A stretch of DNA of 56,881 nt from Caulobacteraceae bacterium (GTDB taxonomy: Bacteria > Pseudomonadota > Alphaproteobacteria > Caulobacterales > Caulobacteraceae): NCBI GenBank assembly GCA_947475465.1, contig CANJLK010000018.1, positions 1-56,881 on the forward strand, given 5' to 3'. The position numbers and the translations under genes were made by a program. The notes under the pieces were generated by a model. The model did not search any database. It saw nothing but the letters and a program-made list of their open reading frames with translations, and was not told where the DNA came from. Of the stretch, positions 46,824-55,444 are shown piece after piece. Each line of letters begins with the position of its first letter. Within the stretch, counting starts at the first letter, position 1.

Positions 46824-47475
46824 CGATCCACCTGCCGCCTACGCCGATGTCGTGGCCCGGATCGCCCGCGCCGCGCAAGCCGCCGGGCGCGATCCGCGCG
46901 ATGTCGAGTTGGTGGCGGTGTCCAAGACCCAGCCCTGGGACGCCATCGCCCCTGTGCTGGCGGCCGGACAGAAGGTGTTCGGCGAGAACCGGGTGCAGGA
47001 GGCGATGGAGCGCTGGGCCGAGCGCCGCGAGGGCCTGACCCTGCACCTGATCGGCCCTCTGCAGAGCAACAAGGCGAAGGAGGCGGTGGCCTTCTTCGAC
47101 GTCATCGAGACCCTCGACCGCGAGAAGATCGCCCGCGTGCTTGCCGAGGAAATCCAGAAGGCCGGCAAGGCGCCGGCCCTCTATGTCCAGGTCAATACCG
47201 GGGAGGAGCCGCAGAAGGCCGGGGTGAGTCCCGCCGACGCTGACGCCTTCATCGCGGCGGCGCGCTCGACCTATGGCCTCAATCCCGTGGGCCTGATGTG
47301 TATCCCGCCCGCCGAGGAACCGCCCGGGCCGCATTTCGCCCTTCTGGCCAAGGTCGCGGCGCGCAATGGGCTGGCCAAGCTCTCCATGGGCATGAGCGGC
47401 GACTTCGAGACGGCGATCCGCTTCGGGGCCACCAGCGTGCGGGTCGGCTCGGCGGTGTTCGGGGCGCGGGGCTAG
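46813..47475 (+). CDS. yggS: YggS-family PLP homeostasis protein
   Basis: 220-residue alanine-racemase-fold protein that binds pyridoxal phosphate and keeps free PLP balanced (PROSC/PLPBP family). The PLP lysine is in ELVAVSKTQPW (about 30-40), FGENRVQEAMERW and LHLIGPLQSNKAKEAVAFFDVIETLD follow, and SMGMSGDFETAIRFGATSVRVG is the C-terminal phosphate site. The start is GTG at 46813 with GGAAG five bases upstream, which makes the first 11 bases overlap the divergent ThiE-like gene. The stop overlaps the end of the convergent L,D-transpeptidase gene. Confidence 0.93.
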   Translation: MPPIDPPAAYADVVARIARAAQAAGRDPRDVELVAVSKTQPWDAIAPVLAAGQKVFGENRVQEAMERWAERREGLTLHLIGPLQSNKAKEAVAFFDVIETLDREKIARVLAEEIQKAGKAPALYVQVNTGEEPQKAGVSPADADAFIAAARSTYGLNPVGLMCIPPAEEPPGPHFALLAKVAARNGLAKLSMGMSGDFETAIRFGATSVRVGSAVFGARG

Positions 47476-47975
47476 GGGCGAACCTCGACCGCGTCGCCCG
47501 GCCTGATGCGGGTCAGCAAGGCTTCCAGGTCTGGACGGGCGAGCGCCACGCACCCGGCGGTGGGCGCGTAGTCCGGCCTGGCCAAGTGCATGAAGATCGC
47601 CGAGCCGGCGCCCGGGACAATCGGGGCGTCGTTGTAGCCCAGGACCACCACCAGGTCGTAGACGCTCTCCTCCAGCCACATCTGCTCGGCGCTGGCCGGA
47701 TAGGGCAGCGAGACGGGCTGGTTGTAGGCCGGGTCTTGCGGGTCGTCGCACCAGCCGCCCTGGCGTGAGATCGACTGGACCTCGAAGGCGGTCGCGGGCG
47801 CAGGCCCCCGATCGGCCCGGTAGAGGACGCGGCGGATCGGCCAGGCGCCGGCCGGCGTCGCCCCGTCACCTTCGCGCTTGTCGGCCGCTTCGATCACCCC
47901 GCCCCGGCCCAGGGCGCAGCGGACCTTTGTTCCGCCGATATCGATGAAACCGTCGGAAGTGGCGATGAAGTTCAC
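47472..47975 (-). CDS. L,D-transpeptidase (YkuD) family protein
   Basis: 167 residues from GTG at 47975, with GAGG six bases upstream. The YkuD core shows GDGATPAGAWPIRRVLYR early, IFMHLARPDYAPTAGCVALARPDLEALL with the catalytic cysteine in TAGCVAL (about residue 142) and its histidine partner HLARPD. Such enzymes crosslink peptidoglycan or anchor proteins to it. No signal peptide is evident with this start, so export is unclear; small DUF-type YkuD proteins without signals are common in alphaproteobacteria. Divergent from the cenR-like regulator by 43 bases. Confidence 0.87.
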   Translation of the reverse strand: MNFIATSDGFIDIGGTKVRCALGRGGVIEAADKREGDGATPAGAWPIRRVLYRADRGPAPATAFEVQSISRQGGWCDDPQDPAYNQPVSLPYPASAEQMWLEESVYDLVVVLGYNDAPIVPGAGSAIFMHLARPDYAPTAGCVALARPDLEALLTRIRPGDAVEVRP

Positions 47976-48018
47976 GTGAAGCCTCAAATCCCTTTGCCGC
48001 GAGCGCCGGATACGGTGC

Positions 48019-48714
48019 ATGTTCGCCCCCATGGCGCAACGCAAGACCCTCCTCATCGTCGATGACGACGCGGACCTGCGCGGCGCGGTCGCCGAGCAGC
48101 TCCAGGCCGAGGATTTCACGACCCTGGAAGCCGGCGCCGCGGGCGAGGGTGTCGACCTGGCCCTGGCCCAGCGCCCGGACCTGATCCTGCTCGACGTGGA
48201 CCTACCCGATTTCGACGGCCGCGAGGCCTGCCGGCGGATGCGGGCGGGCGGAGTCACCGCGCCGGTGATCATGCTGACCGCCGCCGCGGCCGACGAGGAC
48301 ACTGTCAGGGGCCTCGACTCCGGGGCCAACGACTATGTGACCAAGCCCTACAAGTTCGCCGTCCTGCTGGCCCGCATCCGCGCCCAGTTGCGCAGCGCCG
48401 AACAGTCGGAGACCGCCGTCTATCGCCTGGGGGCCTATGAATTCCGCCCTTCGGCAAAGCTGCTGCTGGACCCCCAGGCGCGCAAGATCCGGCTGACCGA
48501 GAAGGAAACCTCGATCCTCAAGTACCTCTACCGGGCCGGCGAGAAGCCGGTGTCGCGCGAGGAGCTGCTGGCCGAGGTCTGGGGCTACAACGCCGGCGTC
48601 ACCACCCACACCCTGGAAACCCACGTCTACCGCCTGCGCCAGAAGATCGAGAGCGACCCGGCCAACGCCAAGCTGCTGCTCACCGAGGCGGGCGGGTACC
48701 GGCTTTCGCCGTAG
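48019..48714 (+). CDS. cenR: OmpR-type response regulator, probably CenR
   Basis: 231 residues (227 if started at the ATG at 48031). Receiver domain: acidic pocket IVDDDADLR (about 13-21), phosphorylated aspartate D59 in LILLDVDLPDFDG, and KPYKF lysine near 108. A winged-helix DNA-binding domain follows, with LTEKETSILKYLYRAG and the recognition region THTLETHVYRLRQKIE. In Caulobacter the essential envelope regulator CenR lies in the same neighbourhood, a few genes from leuS and ntrZ, and no other OmpR-type regulator is in this window. The identification is by position and domain type; its partner kinase CenK is not here. Confidence 0.85.
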   Translation: MFAPMAQRKTLLIVDDDADLRGAVAEQLQAEDFTTLEAGAAGEGVDLALAQRPDLILLDVDLPDFDGREACRRMRAGGVTAPVIMLTAAAADEDTVRGLDSGANDYVTKPYKFAVLLARIRAQLRSAEQSETAVYRLGAYEFRPSAKLLLDPQARKIRLTEKETSILKYLYRAGEKPVSREELLAEVWGYNAGVTTHTLETHVYRLRQKIESDPANAKLLLTEAGGYRLSP

Positions 48715-48747
48715 CTTTCTTCTCCCATGCAACGGGAGAGGAAGAGA

Positions 48748-49554
48748 CTAGAGCGCCAAATCCGCGCTGACCGGCGCGTGGTCGCTGGGGCGTTCCCATT
48801 CGCGCACGTCGTCGTGGATGCGGGCCGCCGCCGAGCCCAGCCTGAAGGCCGCCTCGCGCAGGCCGGGGGTCACCAGGATGTGGTCGAGCCTTAGGCCGCG
48901 GTTGGACTCGCGGAAGTTCTTGGCGCGGTAGCTCCACCAGGAGGCCAGCTTCTGCGGCTCAGGGAAGGCTTCGCGGGTGAGGTCGATGAAGCCCAGCGAG
49001 GCGTGGAGCGCCGCCATCGCCTCGATCTCAATGGGCGTGTGGCTGACGATCTTGGACATGTACTTGTGGTTCCAGACGTCGGCCTCGCCCGGGGCCACGT
49101 TGAGGTCGCCGACGATGGCCAGGGGCGCCTTGGGGTCGCGGCGGGCCATCTCGGCAGTCAGCTTCTCGTAGAAATCCAGCTTGTGGTCGAACTTGGGGTT
49201 GGCCTCGCGGTCGGGGATGTCGCCGCCGGCCGGGATGTAGAAATTCTGGATCTCCACGCCGGCCACCTTGACGCCGACGCAGCGGGCGTGGCCCTCGCGG
49301 CAGACGTCTAGCGGCTGCGGGTCCTCGATGGGCAGGCGCGATGCGATGGCCACGCCGTGCCAGCCCTTCTGGCCGGCGATCTTCAGGTAGGGCAGCCCCA
49401 TCTCGATGAAGGCTTCGCGGGGGAACTCGCCCTCGCGGCACTTGATCTCCTGCATGCACAGGACGTCCGGCGCCTGCTCGGCCACGAACCGGGCGGCCTG
49501 CTCGGCGCGAAGCCGGACGGAATTGACGTTCCAGGTGCAGATTCGAAGGCGCAT
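48748..49554 (-). CDS. xthA: Exodeoxyribonuclease III
   Basis: AP endonuclease and 3' exonuclease of base excision repair. ATG at 49554 gives 268 residues beginning MRLRICTWNVNSVRLR. Conserved metal and catalytic residues are in CMQEIKCREGEFP (Glu), KGWHGVAIASRLP, IVGDLNVAP (Asp-x-Asn), GLRLDHILVTPGL and the final PSDHAPVSADL histidine. 34 bases separate its stop from the convergent cenR stop. The lolA gene upstream on the same strand ends at its own terminator. Confidence 0.96.
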   Translation of the reverse strand: MRLRICTWNVNSVRLRAEQAARFVAEQAPDVLCMQEIKCREGEFPREAFIEMGLPYLKIAGQKGWHGVAIASRLPIEDPQPLDVCREGHARCVGVKVAGVEIQNFYIPAGGDIPDREANPKFDHKLDFYEKLTAEMARRDPKAPLAIVGDLNVAPGEADVWNHKYMSKIVSHTPIEIEAMAALHASLGFIDLTREAFPEPQKLASWWSYRAKNFRESNRGLRLDHILVTPGLREAAFRLGSAAARIHDDVREWERPSDHAPVSADLAL

Positions 49555-49588
49555 GGGCTTCCATATGGCGGGCCGGTTCGCCGCGCAC

Positions 49589-49625
49589 AAAAAAACGCCC
49601 GGGCACTGGAGAAGCCCGGGCGTTT
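49589..49625 (-). terminator. Intrinsic terminator for the lolA-like gene
   Basis: A 12-base-pair stem AAACGCCCGGGC (49593-49604) / GCCCGGGCGTTT (49614-49625) with a nine-base loop. On the minus strand it is followed by a run of seven T residues, the normal layout of a Rho-independent terminator for transcription coming from lolA. Confidence 0.9.
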
Positions 49626-49772
49626 AGTGGTGTCAAAGCCGCGGCCGGGAGGGGATAGAGTCCGGCGCGGAATCCGTCGGCGCGACGAGCGCCAATGGCA
49701 TGGTGGCATTAGCGCCACAACGAAAAACAAAGTCAAGCGGACTTCAATTAACCCTTGCCTGTGTCGGAACTG

Positions 49773-50405
49773 TCACATTCGGCTCCGCCCAGCGGCGACG
49801 GGCCGGGGGTCCTTAAGGACGAAGAGTGTGGGATCCAGCCCGCTGGCGGCCTTCAGGCCCTGCAGGCTGACGCGCACCACACGACTCTGGGCGTCGGTGA
49901 CCGTCCAGCCGGCGAGGACCAACGGGGCGTCGCGGAACATCAGCGTGATCTCGCCGGCCGTCTGCTTGCGTGCGTCGCGGGCGGTGATCGAGAAGCCGTC
50001 GGATTCACGGCCCACGCGGGTCACCTCGACGCCCTGGTCCAGGCGCACGGTTCGGGCCAGGAACAGCGAGAGCGGGGTGGTGGCCAGGGGGTAAGCGGAG
50101 AAGGTCTTCAGCCGGCTGTCGGCGACCGCCACCGTGGCGCCGTTCGACACCACCAGCAGGCCGGACGGCGGATCGTAGGCGAACCGCGCCTTGCCCGGCC
50201 GCTTCAGATAGAGGGTCCCGGTGGCCGTCGCCCCCCGCGCGTCGGTCTGAGTGAAGCGGGCGGCGGCCTCGCCAAGGCCTTGCAGATAGGCGACGGCGCG
50301 GTCGACGAGCGCGCGATCGTCGGGCGCCAGCGCGGCGGCGCGGGCGGAGAAGGGCGCCGCCAAGGCCGCGGCCAAGACCGCGCGGCGGGAGATCGAACTG
50401 TTCAT
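49773..50405 (-). CDS. lolA: LolA-family outer-membrane lipoprotein carrier
   Basis: 210 residues with an N-terminal signal (SSISRRAVLAAALAAPFSARA; the twin arginine suggests possible Tat export). The mature half-barrel has the LolA pattern GEAAARFTQTDARGATATG, GTLYLKRPGKARFAYDPPSG and VVSNGATVAVADSRL. LolA ferries lipoproteins across the periplasm from LolCDE to the outer membrane. In alphaproteobacteria it usually sits between ftsK and xthA; here two other genes come between it and ftsK. Followed by a clear terminator. Confidence 0.9.
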   Translation of the reverse strand: MNSSISRRAVLAAALAAPFSARAAALAPDDRALVDRAVAYLQGLGEAAARFTQTDARGATATGTLYLKRPGKARFAYDPPSGLLVVSNGATVAVADSRLKTFSAYPLATTPLSLFLARTVRLDQGVEVTRVGRESDGFSITARDARKQTAGEITLMFRDAPLVLAGWTVTDAQSRVVRVSLQGLKAASGLDPTLFVLKDPRPVAAGRSRM

Positions 50406-50442
50406 GGGCGAATTCTGGCGTCCTATCGTGGCGTGGTGATGG

Positions 50443-51168
50443 CTAGAACGCGCGGGTAAGGCTTGGGGTCAGGGTCAGCTTCACGGGGTCCGGCGTTCCA
50501 TTGCCGCCGAGACAGGCCATTGGCCTGAACCTGAGGTCGTAGCAGATGCGCACCTCGGTGAGCCGCTGGGACCGATCGGTCTGGACATAGACCATGGACG
50601 CGCTCAGCCACGGGTTCCGGGCCACGAAGGCCGCCCTCACCGCGCCGGCGGTGAGCATGTCGGGCGCGATCCTCTCGATCTTCGGCATGACGATGCGGTC
50701 GTAGAGCCGGGCCCCCACGGCGAAGAACCGGTCCGGATCGGACCAGCCGCAGCCGCCGTGAGCCTGCCACTCATGCTGCAGCAGTTCCGGCGAGGGCGTG
50801 CGGCAGTACATCCGTCGCACCGTCGCGAGCTTCAGCTGACCGACGGGGGTGCAGTAGCGCGGATAGGGCTTGCCGATTCCGTTGGGCCAAAGGCCATGCA
50901 GGGTGAAGCCGAAGGGGTGGCCGCATTCCATGTGCTGGGCGGTGATCCCCTCGCCGTTGGTGCGGCACCACTCCGGCGTCCAGTTCAGCGACAGGAGATA
51001 GGTGGCGATCCGCACCCCGGAGGTGATCTCCTCCGGCGGCGGGGGCGCGAAGGGAAAGGCCTTCAGGTCGGCCGGCGGGGCGCAGGCCGGGGCAGCCGCC
51101 TGGGCCAGGCCCGCGTAACCGGTCGCAAGCGCGATGGCCAGAACCGGCAGGATGCGGCGGGGGTGCAT
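50443..51168 (-). CDS. Secreted ribonuclease T2
   Basis: 241 residues from ATG at 51168 (AGGAG about ten bases upstream). A signal peptide ends near AQAAAPAC. Both catalytic signatures of the T2 family are present: FTLHGLWPNG (CAS1) and HEWQAHGGCG (CAS2), with cysteines suited to disulfides. T2 enzymes are acid or neutral RNases in the periplasm or outside the cell, used for RNA scavenging. The gene lies 37 bases upstream of lolA on the same strand. It appears to be an accessory insert into the ftsK-lolA neighbourhood. Confidence 0.92.
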   Translation of the reverse strand: MHPRRILPVLAIALATGYAGLAQAAAPACAPPADLKAFPFAPPPPEEITSGVRIATYLLSLNWTPEWCRTNGEGITAQHMECGHPFGFTLHGLWPNGIGKPYPRYCTPVGQLKLATVRRMYCRTPSPELLQHEWQAHGGCGWSDPDRFFAVGARLYDRIVMPKIERIAPDMLTAGAVRAAFVARNPWLSASMVYVQTDRSQRLTEVRICYDLRFRPMACLGGNGTPDPVKLTLTPSLTRAF

Positions 51169-51363
51169 GATCTCAATCTCCTTGGGCGGCCATCCAGCCT
51201 CGCCGCGGCGTCCTTGTCCATGGAACGCGGCCGCGCCCCTGCTCGCCAACCGGCGGGCTAGCGTTCGGGTCTAGCCGCAGCCGCCCCTCCCGCGCTAGAT
51301 TTCAGGCGCTGCTCAGCGGCCAATGAAAGCGTGCGCCCAAGCGGCGCAAAGCGGGGAAGACCT

Positions 51364-52233
51364 ATGACCGACCTTGTCCTGGATCGCGCCGGGCCGCAGG
51401 ACCTCCAGGCTCATTACGAGGACCTCTCGCGATACATCCGCGATATCACCGAAGAGGAAATCGCGACCTTCTGGCAGAACGGCTGGGTCAAGGCGCCGGG
51501 GTTCGTGAGCCCCGAGCTGTGCGAACAGGTCATCGCCCACTACATGTCCTGGATCGGCCTGCGCTGGAAGGAATGGCCCACCGACCCCGCCGACCAGGCC
51601 GAGTTCAAGTCCAAGATCGAAGGAATCATCGGTAATCCGGCCGCCACCTTCGGCATCCGCCGCGCCGACCCGTGGATGTTCAACTATGTAACCCAGCGCA
51701 AGTTCGGCGAGGCCGCCGCGCGCTTCCTGAAGGTGCCGTCGATCAAGCCGCTGTCGGAAACCCTGCATGTGAAATACCCGATCAGCTCGGGGTTCGGCCG
51801 AAAGCTCGGCTGGCACCAGGACTTCGCCGCGCTGCCCATCGACCGGGCCGAGGCGATGCAGACCTGGGTGGCCCTGGTGCCGGTGACGCCCGACATGGGG
51901 CCGATGACCCACCTGACCGGCTCGCACCGGGAAATGCCGGGCGGCCGGCTCTCCACCTTCGAGGACCCGCAGGAAATCTACCCCGAGCTCTGGGAGAAGT
52001 ACGAGCAATCGGTCCCGACGCCGCTCGGCCAGGGCGACGCAATCTTCCACCACGCCCTCACCTGGCACGCCTCAGGCGTCAACCAGACCGACCGGGTGCG
52101 CTGGGCCATGTCCAGCTACCGGATGTCAGGCCGCTGCCAGTACACGGGCGGCCAGAACTACAACACCGACGGTCTCGGCCTCACCCCCTGGAAGCACTTC
52201 GACCACCCGAACTATCCGACCGTCTATCCGTAG
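51364..52233 (+). CDS. Phytanoyl-CoA dioxygenase (PhyH) family protein
   Basis: 289 residues of the Fe(II)/2-oxoglutarate oxygenase fold. The start is ATG at 51364 (MTDLVLDRAGPQ). The iron ligands are visible as LGWHQDFAALPI (His-x-Asp, about 152-163) and the distal histidine in IFHHALTWHASGVNQTDRVRW, where the arginine would bind 2-oxoglutarate. It opens with EEEIATFWQNGWVKAPGFVS, the common PhyH N-terminus. The substrate is unknown: bacterial PhyH proteins hydroxylate many small molecules. No pathway genes are adjacent, and it stands alone on the plus strand between RNase T2 and ftsK. Confidence 0.88.
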   Translation: MTDLVLDRAGPQDLQAHYEDLSRYIRDITEEEIATFWQNGWVKAPGFVSPELCEQVIAHYMSWIGLRWKEWPTDPADQAEFKSKIEGIIGNPAATFGIRRADPWMFNYVTQRKFGEAAARFLKVPSIKPLSETLHVKYPISSGFGRKLGWHQDFAALPIDRAEAMQTWVALVPVTPDMGPMTHLTGSHREMPGGRLSTFEDPQEIYPELWEKYEQSVPTPLGQGDAIFHHALTWHASGVNQTDRVRWAMSSYRMSGRCQYTGGQNYNTDGLGLTPWKHFDHPNYPTVYP

Positions 52234-52247
52234 GGAGAAATCCAGAT

Positions 52248-52412
52248 CCTCCTCCAGCGCGTAGCGCGATTTGGGGGAGGTGGCGCGGCGAGCTCTTGCG
52301 AGACGTGACGGAGGGGAATCGGAGGGCCGCCCAAAGCCCTCCTCCGCCTGTCGATCCCCCGGACCAAGTCCGGGCTCCGACTGCCACCTCTCCCTGAGGG
52401 GGAGGATCGGAC
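52248..52412. repeat. Dispersed intergenic inverted repeat (copy 2)
   Basis: The PhyH-ftsK gap holds outer arms of the type CCTCC..GGGGGAGG and GCCACCTCTCCCTGAGGGGG and the core 52273-52316, which matches copy 1 (15730-15772) in reverse complement. An inner hairpin (CCCCGGACCAAGTCCGGG-like, about 52355-52375) is also seen. There is no coding sequence in it. Confidence 0.8.
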
Positions 52413-52420
52413 GCGTTGGC

Positions 52421-54781
52421 TTAAGGGGCCGCGCTGACCAGGATCTCGCGCTTGCCGGCGTGGTTGGCGGGGCTGACGACGCCCTCCTGCTCCATGCGCT
52501 CGATAAGTGATGCAGCGCGGTTGTAGCCGATCTGCAAACGCCGCTGGACGTAGCTGGTGGACGCCTTGCCGTCGCGGGTGACCACGGCCACGGCGCGGTC
52601 GTAGAGGTCGTTGCCGTCCCCGTCGCCGGAGCCGCCGCCGAAGCTCGCGTCGCCGCCCTCGCCGTCCTCGTCCGGGGCGGCGGTGACTTCCTCGAGATAT
52701 TGCGGCTGGCCCTGGTCGCGCAGGAACTTGGCCACCGCCTCGACCTCGCCATCGGAGACGAAGGGCCCGTGCAGGCGGGTGATCCGACCGCCGCCGGCCA
52801 TGTAGAGCTGGTCGCCCTGGCCCAGGAGCTGCTCGGCGCCCTGCTCGCCCAGGATGGTGCGGCTGTCGATCTTGGAGGTCACCTGGAAGCTGATCCGGGT
52901 CGGGAAGTTGGCCTTGATGGTGCCCGTGATGACGTCCACCGACGGGCGCTGCGTCGCCATGATCAGGTGGATGCCGGCGGCCCGCGCCATCTGCGCCAGC
53001 CGCTGGACCAGGCCCTCGATGTCCTTGCCGGCCACCATCATCAGGTCGGCGACCTCATCGATGATCACCACCAACATGGGCATGGGCTCAGGTGTGATCT
53101 TCTCGCTCTCGTAGATCGCCTGGCCCCGATCGTCGAAGCCGGTCTGCACGGTCCGCTCGAAGTGCTCGCCCTTGGCGGCGGCCTCGCGGGCGCGCTCGTT
53201 GTAGGAGGCGACGTTTCGCACGCCGATCTTCGACATGCGACGGTAGCGGTCCTCCATCTCGCGCACGGTCCACTTCAGCGCGACGATGGCCTTCTTGGGA
53301 TCGGTGACCACGGGCGCCAGCAGGTGCGGGATGCCGTCGTAGACGCTGAGTTCCAGCATCTTGGGGTCGATCATGATCATCCGGCACTGGTCCGGCGGCA
53401 GGCGGTAGAGAATCGACAGGATCATGGCGTTAACCCCGACCGACTTGCCCGAACCGGTGGTGCCAGCGATCAGCAGGTGGGGCATGCGGGCCAGGTCGGC
53501 GATATAGGGCTCGCCGCCGATCGTCTCGCCGAGCGCCATGGGCAGGGTCTGGCCGCCGCGCTCATATTCACTGGAGGCCAGCAGGTCGCGCAGATAGACC
53601 GTTTCGCGGTGCTGGTTGGGCAGTTCGATGCCGATGGCGTTGCGGCCTGGCACCACCGAGACGCGGCAGGCGGCGACGCTCATGGACCGGGCGATATCGT
53701 CGGAGAGGGCCACGACGCGGGCCGACTTCACCCCGGCCGCGGGCACCAACTCGTAGAGGGTGACTACCGGGCCCGGGCGGATCTGGTCGACAGCGCCCTT
53801 GACCCCGAACTCGGCCAGCACGCTCTCCAGAAGTTGGGCGTTCTGGCGCAGCGCCGCCTCGTCGAACTGGGCCGAGCGGGGCTTGGGCTTGGCCAGCATG
53901 GAAAGCTCAGGCAGGGCAAAGCCGTCGGGGCGGACGAACTCGAAGGTCGACTGGGCCTCGCGCTGTTCGCGCGGGCTCTCCTTGGGCGGCAGCTTGGGCG
54001 CCTTGACCTTCAGCGGCGCGTTGTCGGGATCGTAGACCATGGCGATCGGCGCGGGCTCTGGCGCCTCCTCGACAATCGCCGAGTCGCGGTTGCGCCGGGC
54101 TACCTTGGCGGCCTTCTGCGGCTTGAGGGTGTCGGCCAGGGTCTTCGGGCGCGGGGCGAGCGCCGTCGCCAGCCAGTCCCCGATGGCTGCCAGTTCCGCG
54201 CGGCGCAGCCCCACGGCGTAGCCAAGCGCCGCCACGGCGCCAGCGGCGAACAGCCCGGCCGCGATTGGCCGGGCGGCCGGAAGGTGCGCGTAATGTAGCA
54301 GGCTACCCAGGCCGCTCAGCAGGGCGTCGCCCCAGAATCCGCCCAGACCCTTGGCCAAGGGCCAGGCGGCCGGCGGTGCGGGCAGGGCCAGGGCGGCGGC
54401 CAGCGCCAGGACGCCCGCGACGCCCACGACAGCGCGCAGGCGCAGATGGCGGCGGCTGGCGTGGGGATCGGGCGCGGCGGCGCGGCACAGGCCGAGCACC
54501 ACCACCGTCAGGGCGACGAAGGCGCAGGCGAGGCCCAGGGATTGCACGCCCAGGTCGGCGATCAGCGCGCCGGGCGCGCCCAGGAGGTTGGCGGCCGCTA
54601 GGCTCGAGGCGGCGTTGAGGCTGGGGTCGGCGGGATTGTAGGTGACGAAGGCCGCGGCCAGGCCCGCGCCCACGGCCGCCACCATACCGCCCCGCAGGCG
54701 GGCCGTGCCGGGGTGATCCCAGGCGAGCCCGGCGATGTGGGCGACCAGCGCCATGCCCGTCTTTCGCGCCGCTCGCGCCAT
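52421..54781 (-). CDS. ftsK: DNA translocase FtsK
   Basis: 786 residues. Four hydrophobic helices in the first 190 residues anchor it at the septum; a charged proline/lysine-rich linker (about 200-290) follows; the RecA-like motor carries the P-loop [16 protein letters not shown] (about 440) and Walker [18 protein letters not shown]. The C-terminal gamma winged helix ([23 protein letters not shown]) reads KOPS sequences and activates Xer recombination. The linker is short, as in Caulobacter. It resolves the terminus during division. A near-consensus CtrA box lies 47 bases before the start. Confidence 0.96.
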   Translation of the reverse strand: MARAARKTGMALVAHIAGLAWDHPGTARLRGGMVAAVGAGLAAAFVTYNPADPSLNAASSLAAANLLGAPGALIADLGVQSLGLACAFVALTVVVLGLCRAAAPDPHASRRHLRLRAVVGVAGVLALAAALALPAPPAAWPLAKGLGGFWGDALLSGLGSLLHYAHLPAARPIAAGLFAAGAVAALGYAVGLRRAELAAIGDWLATALAPRPKTLADTLKPQKAAKVARRNRDSAIVEEAPEPAPIAMVYDPDNAPLKVKAPKLPPKESPREQREAQSTFEFVRPDGFALPELSMLAKPKPRSAQFDEAALRQNAQLLESVLAEFGVKGAVDQIRPGPVVTLYELVPAAGVKSARVVALSDDIARSMSVAACRVSVVPGRNAIGIELPNQHRETVYLRDLLASSEYERGGQTLPMALGETIGGEPYIADLARMPHLLIAGTTGSGKSVGVNAMILSILYRLPPDQCRMIMIDPKMLELSVYDGIPHLLAPVVTDPKKAIVALKWTVREMEDRYRRMSKIGVRNVASYNERAREAAAKGEHFERTVQTGFDDRGQAIYESEKITPEPMPMLVVIIDEVADLMMVAGKDIEGLVQRLAQMARAAGIHLIMATQRPSVDVITGTIKANFPTRISFQVTSKIDSRTILGEQGAEQLLGQGDQLYMAGGGRITRLHGPFVSDGEVEAVAKFLRDQGQPQYLEEVTAAPDEDGEGGDASFGGGSGDGDGNDLYDRAVAVVTRDGKASTSYVQRRLQIGYNRAASLIERMEQEGVVSPANHAGKREILVSAAP

Positions 54782-54827
54782 CCCGAAAACCCCTGCCAGA
54801 TACTGCCCTCTGTTTGGCCCAAGAGGG

Positions 54828-54842
54828 TTAATCGACGTTTAC
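54828..54842. promoter_or_regulatory. CtrA-like box upstream of ftsK
   Basis: TTAATCGACGTTTAC is one base from TTAA-N7-TTAA. It lies in the 148-base divergent gap between ftsK (starts 54781) and the small membrane protein (starts 54930), and could serve either promoter. A single near-match can occur by chance. Confidence 0.4.
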
Positions 54843-54929
54843 CAAATGCACCTCGGCGGCCCCTTCGCACGCCGATTTAGGCCGCCCGCCGGCTTCCTTA
54901 GGGCTCGTGGGCGCATTAGGGTCCGCGCC

Positions 54930-55334
54930 ATGCAGTGGTCCATGCCTCATCGCGTCCTGCAGGCCGTCGCCGGCCTGATCGTGCTCATCGCGCTCACCTC
55001 GTTCGTCATGGGCATCGTCAATGCGCCGGGCCGCGGAAGGCTGCCGGGCGAGCGGGCGGTGAAGGGCGACGACGCGGCCCCTATCGTCGCCACCGAGGCC
55101 ACCCCCCTCAGCCAGGAGAGGATCGAGGGCCCGCCGCCGCCCACGCCGCTCACCGACGAACAGAAGGCCAAGCTCGAGGCCGACAAGGAAGCCAAGGCCG
55201 AAGCCGACGCCGCCGCCAAGGCGGTTCCCGTCGGTCAGACCACGGCGCCTCCGCCTCCGGCGCCGCCTGCGCCGGACAAGGTGGGGGAAATCCTCCAGAA
55301 CGCCACGCCGCCGCCGGAAGAGCCGCCGCACTGA
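54930..55334 (+). CDS. Small membrane-anchored proline-rich protein
   Basis: 134 residues, not recognised as a named family. One transmembrane helix near the N-terminus (VLQAVAGLIVLIALTSFVMG, about 9-28), then an alanine/lysine/glutamate-rich probable helix (LTDEQKAKLEADKEAKAEAD, about 74-93), then a proline-rich tail (PPPPAPPAP and TPPPEEPP). No cleavable signal is obvious. It would project into the periplasm, or into the cytoplasm if inverted. Divergent from ftsK, sharing its control region, so a cell-cycle or envelope role is conceivable but not shown. Confidence 0.7.
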   Translation: MQWSMPHRVLQAVAGLIVLIALTSFVMGIVNAPGRGRLPGERAVKGDDAAPIVATEATPLSQERIEGPPPPTPLTDEQKAKLEADKEAKAEADAAAKAVPVGQTTAPPPPAPPAPDKVGEILQNATPPPEEPPH

Positions 55335-55444
55335 GGGTTCTGCCGGGCTTCGCTGGAGACGGAACAACGATCTTGCGGGCATCGAATTGGGCTTCCGTGC
55401 TTTCTAGGGTCTGACGCCCGCCAAGCTCTGCAGGACAGTTCCGG

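Noticed and set aside
47967..47982. TTCACGTGAA palindrome at the ldt start, parS-like
   Set aside because: Only the inner ten bases match; six flanking positions of the 16-base parS are mostly wrong, and the sequence is the GTG start region of the transpeptidase gene.
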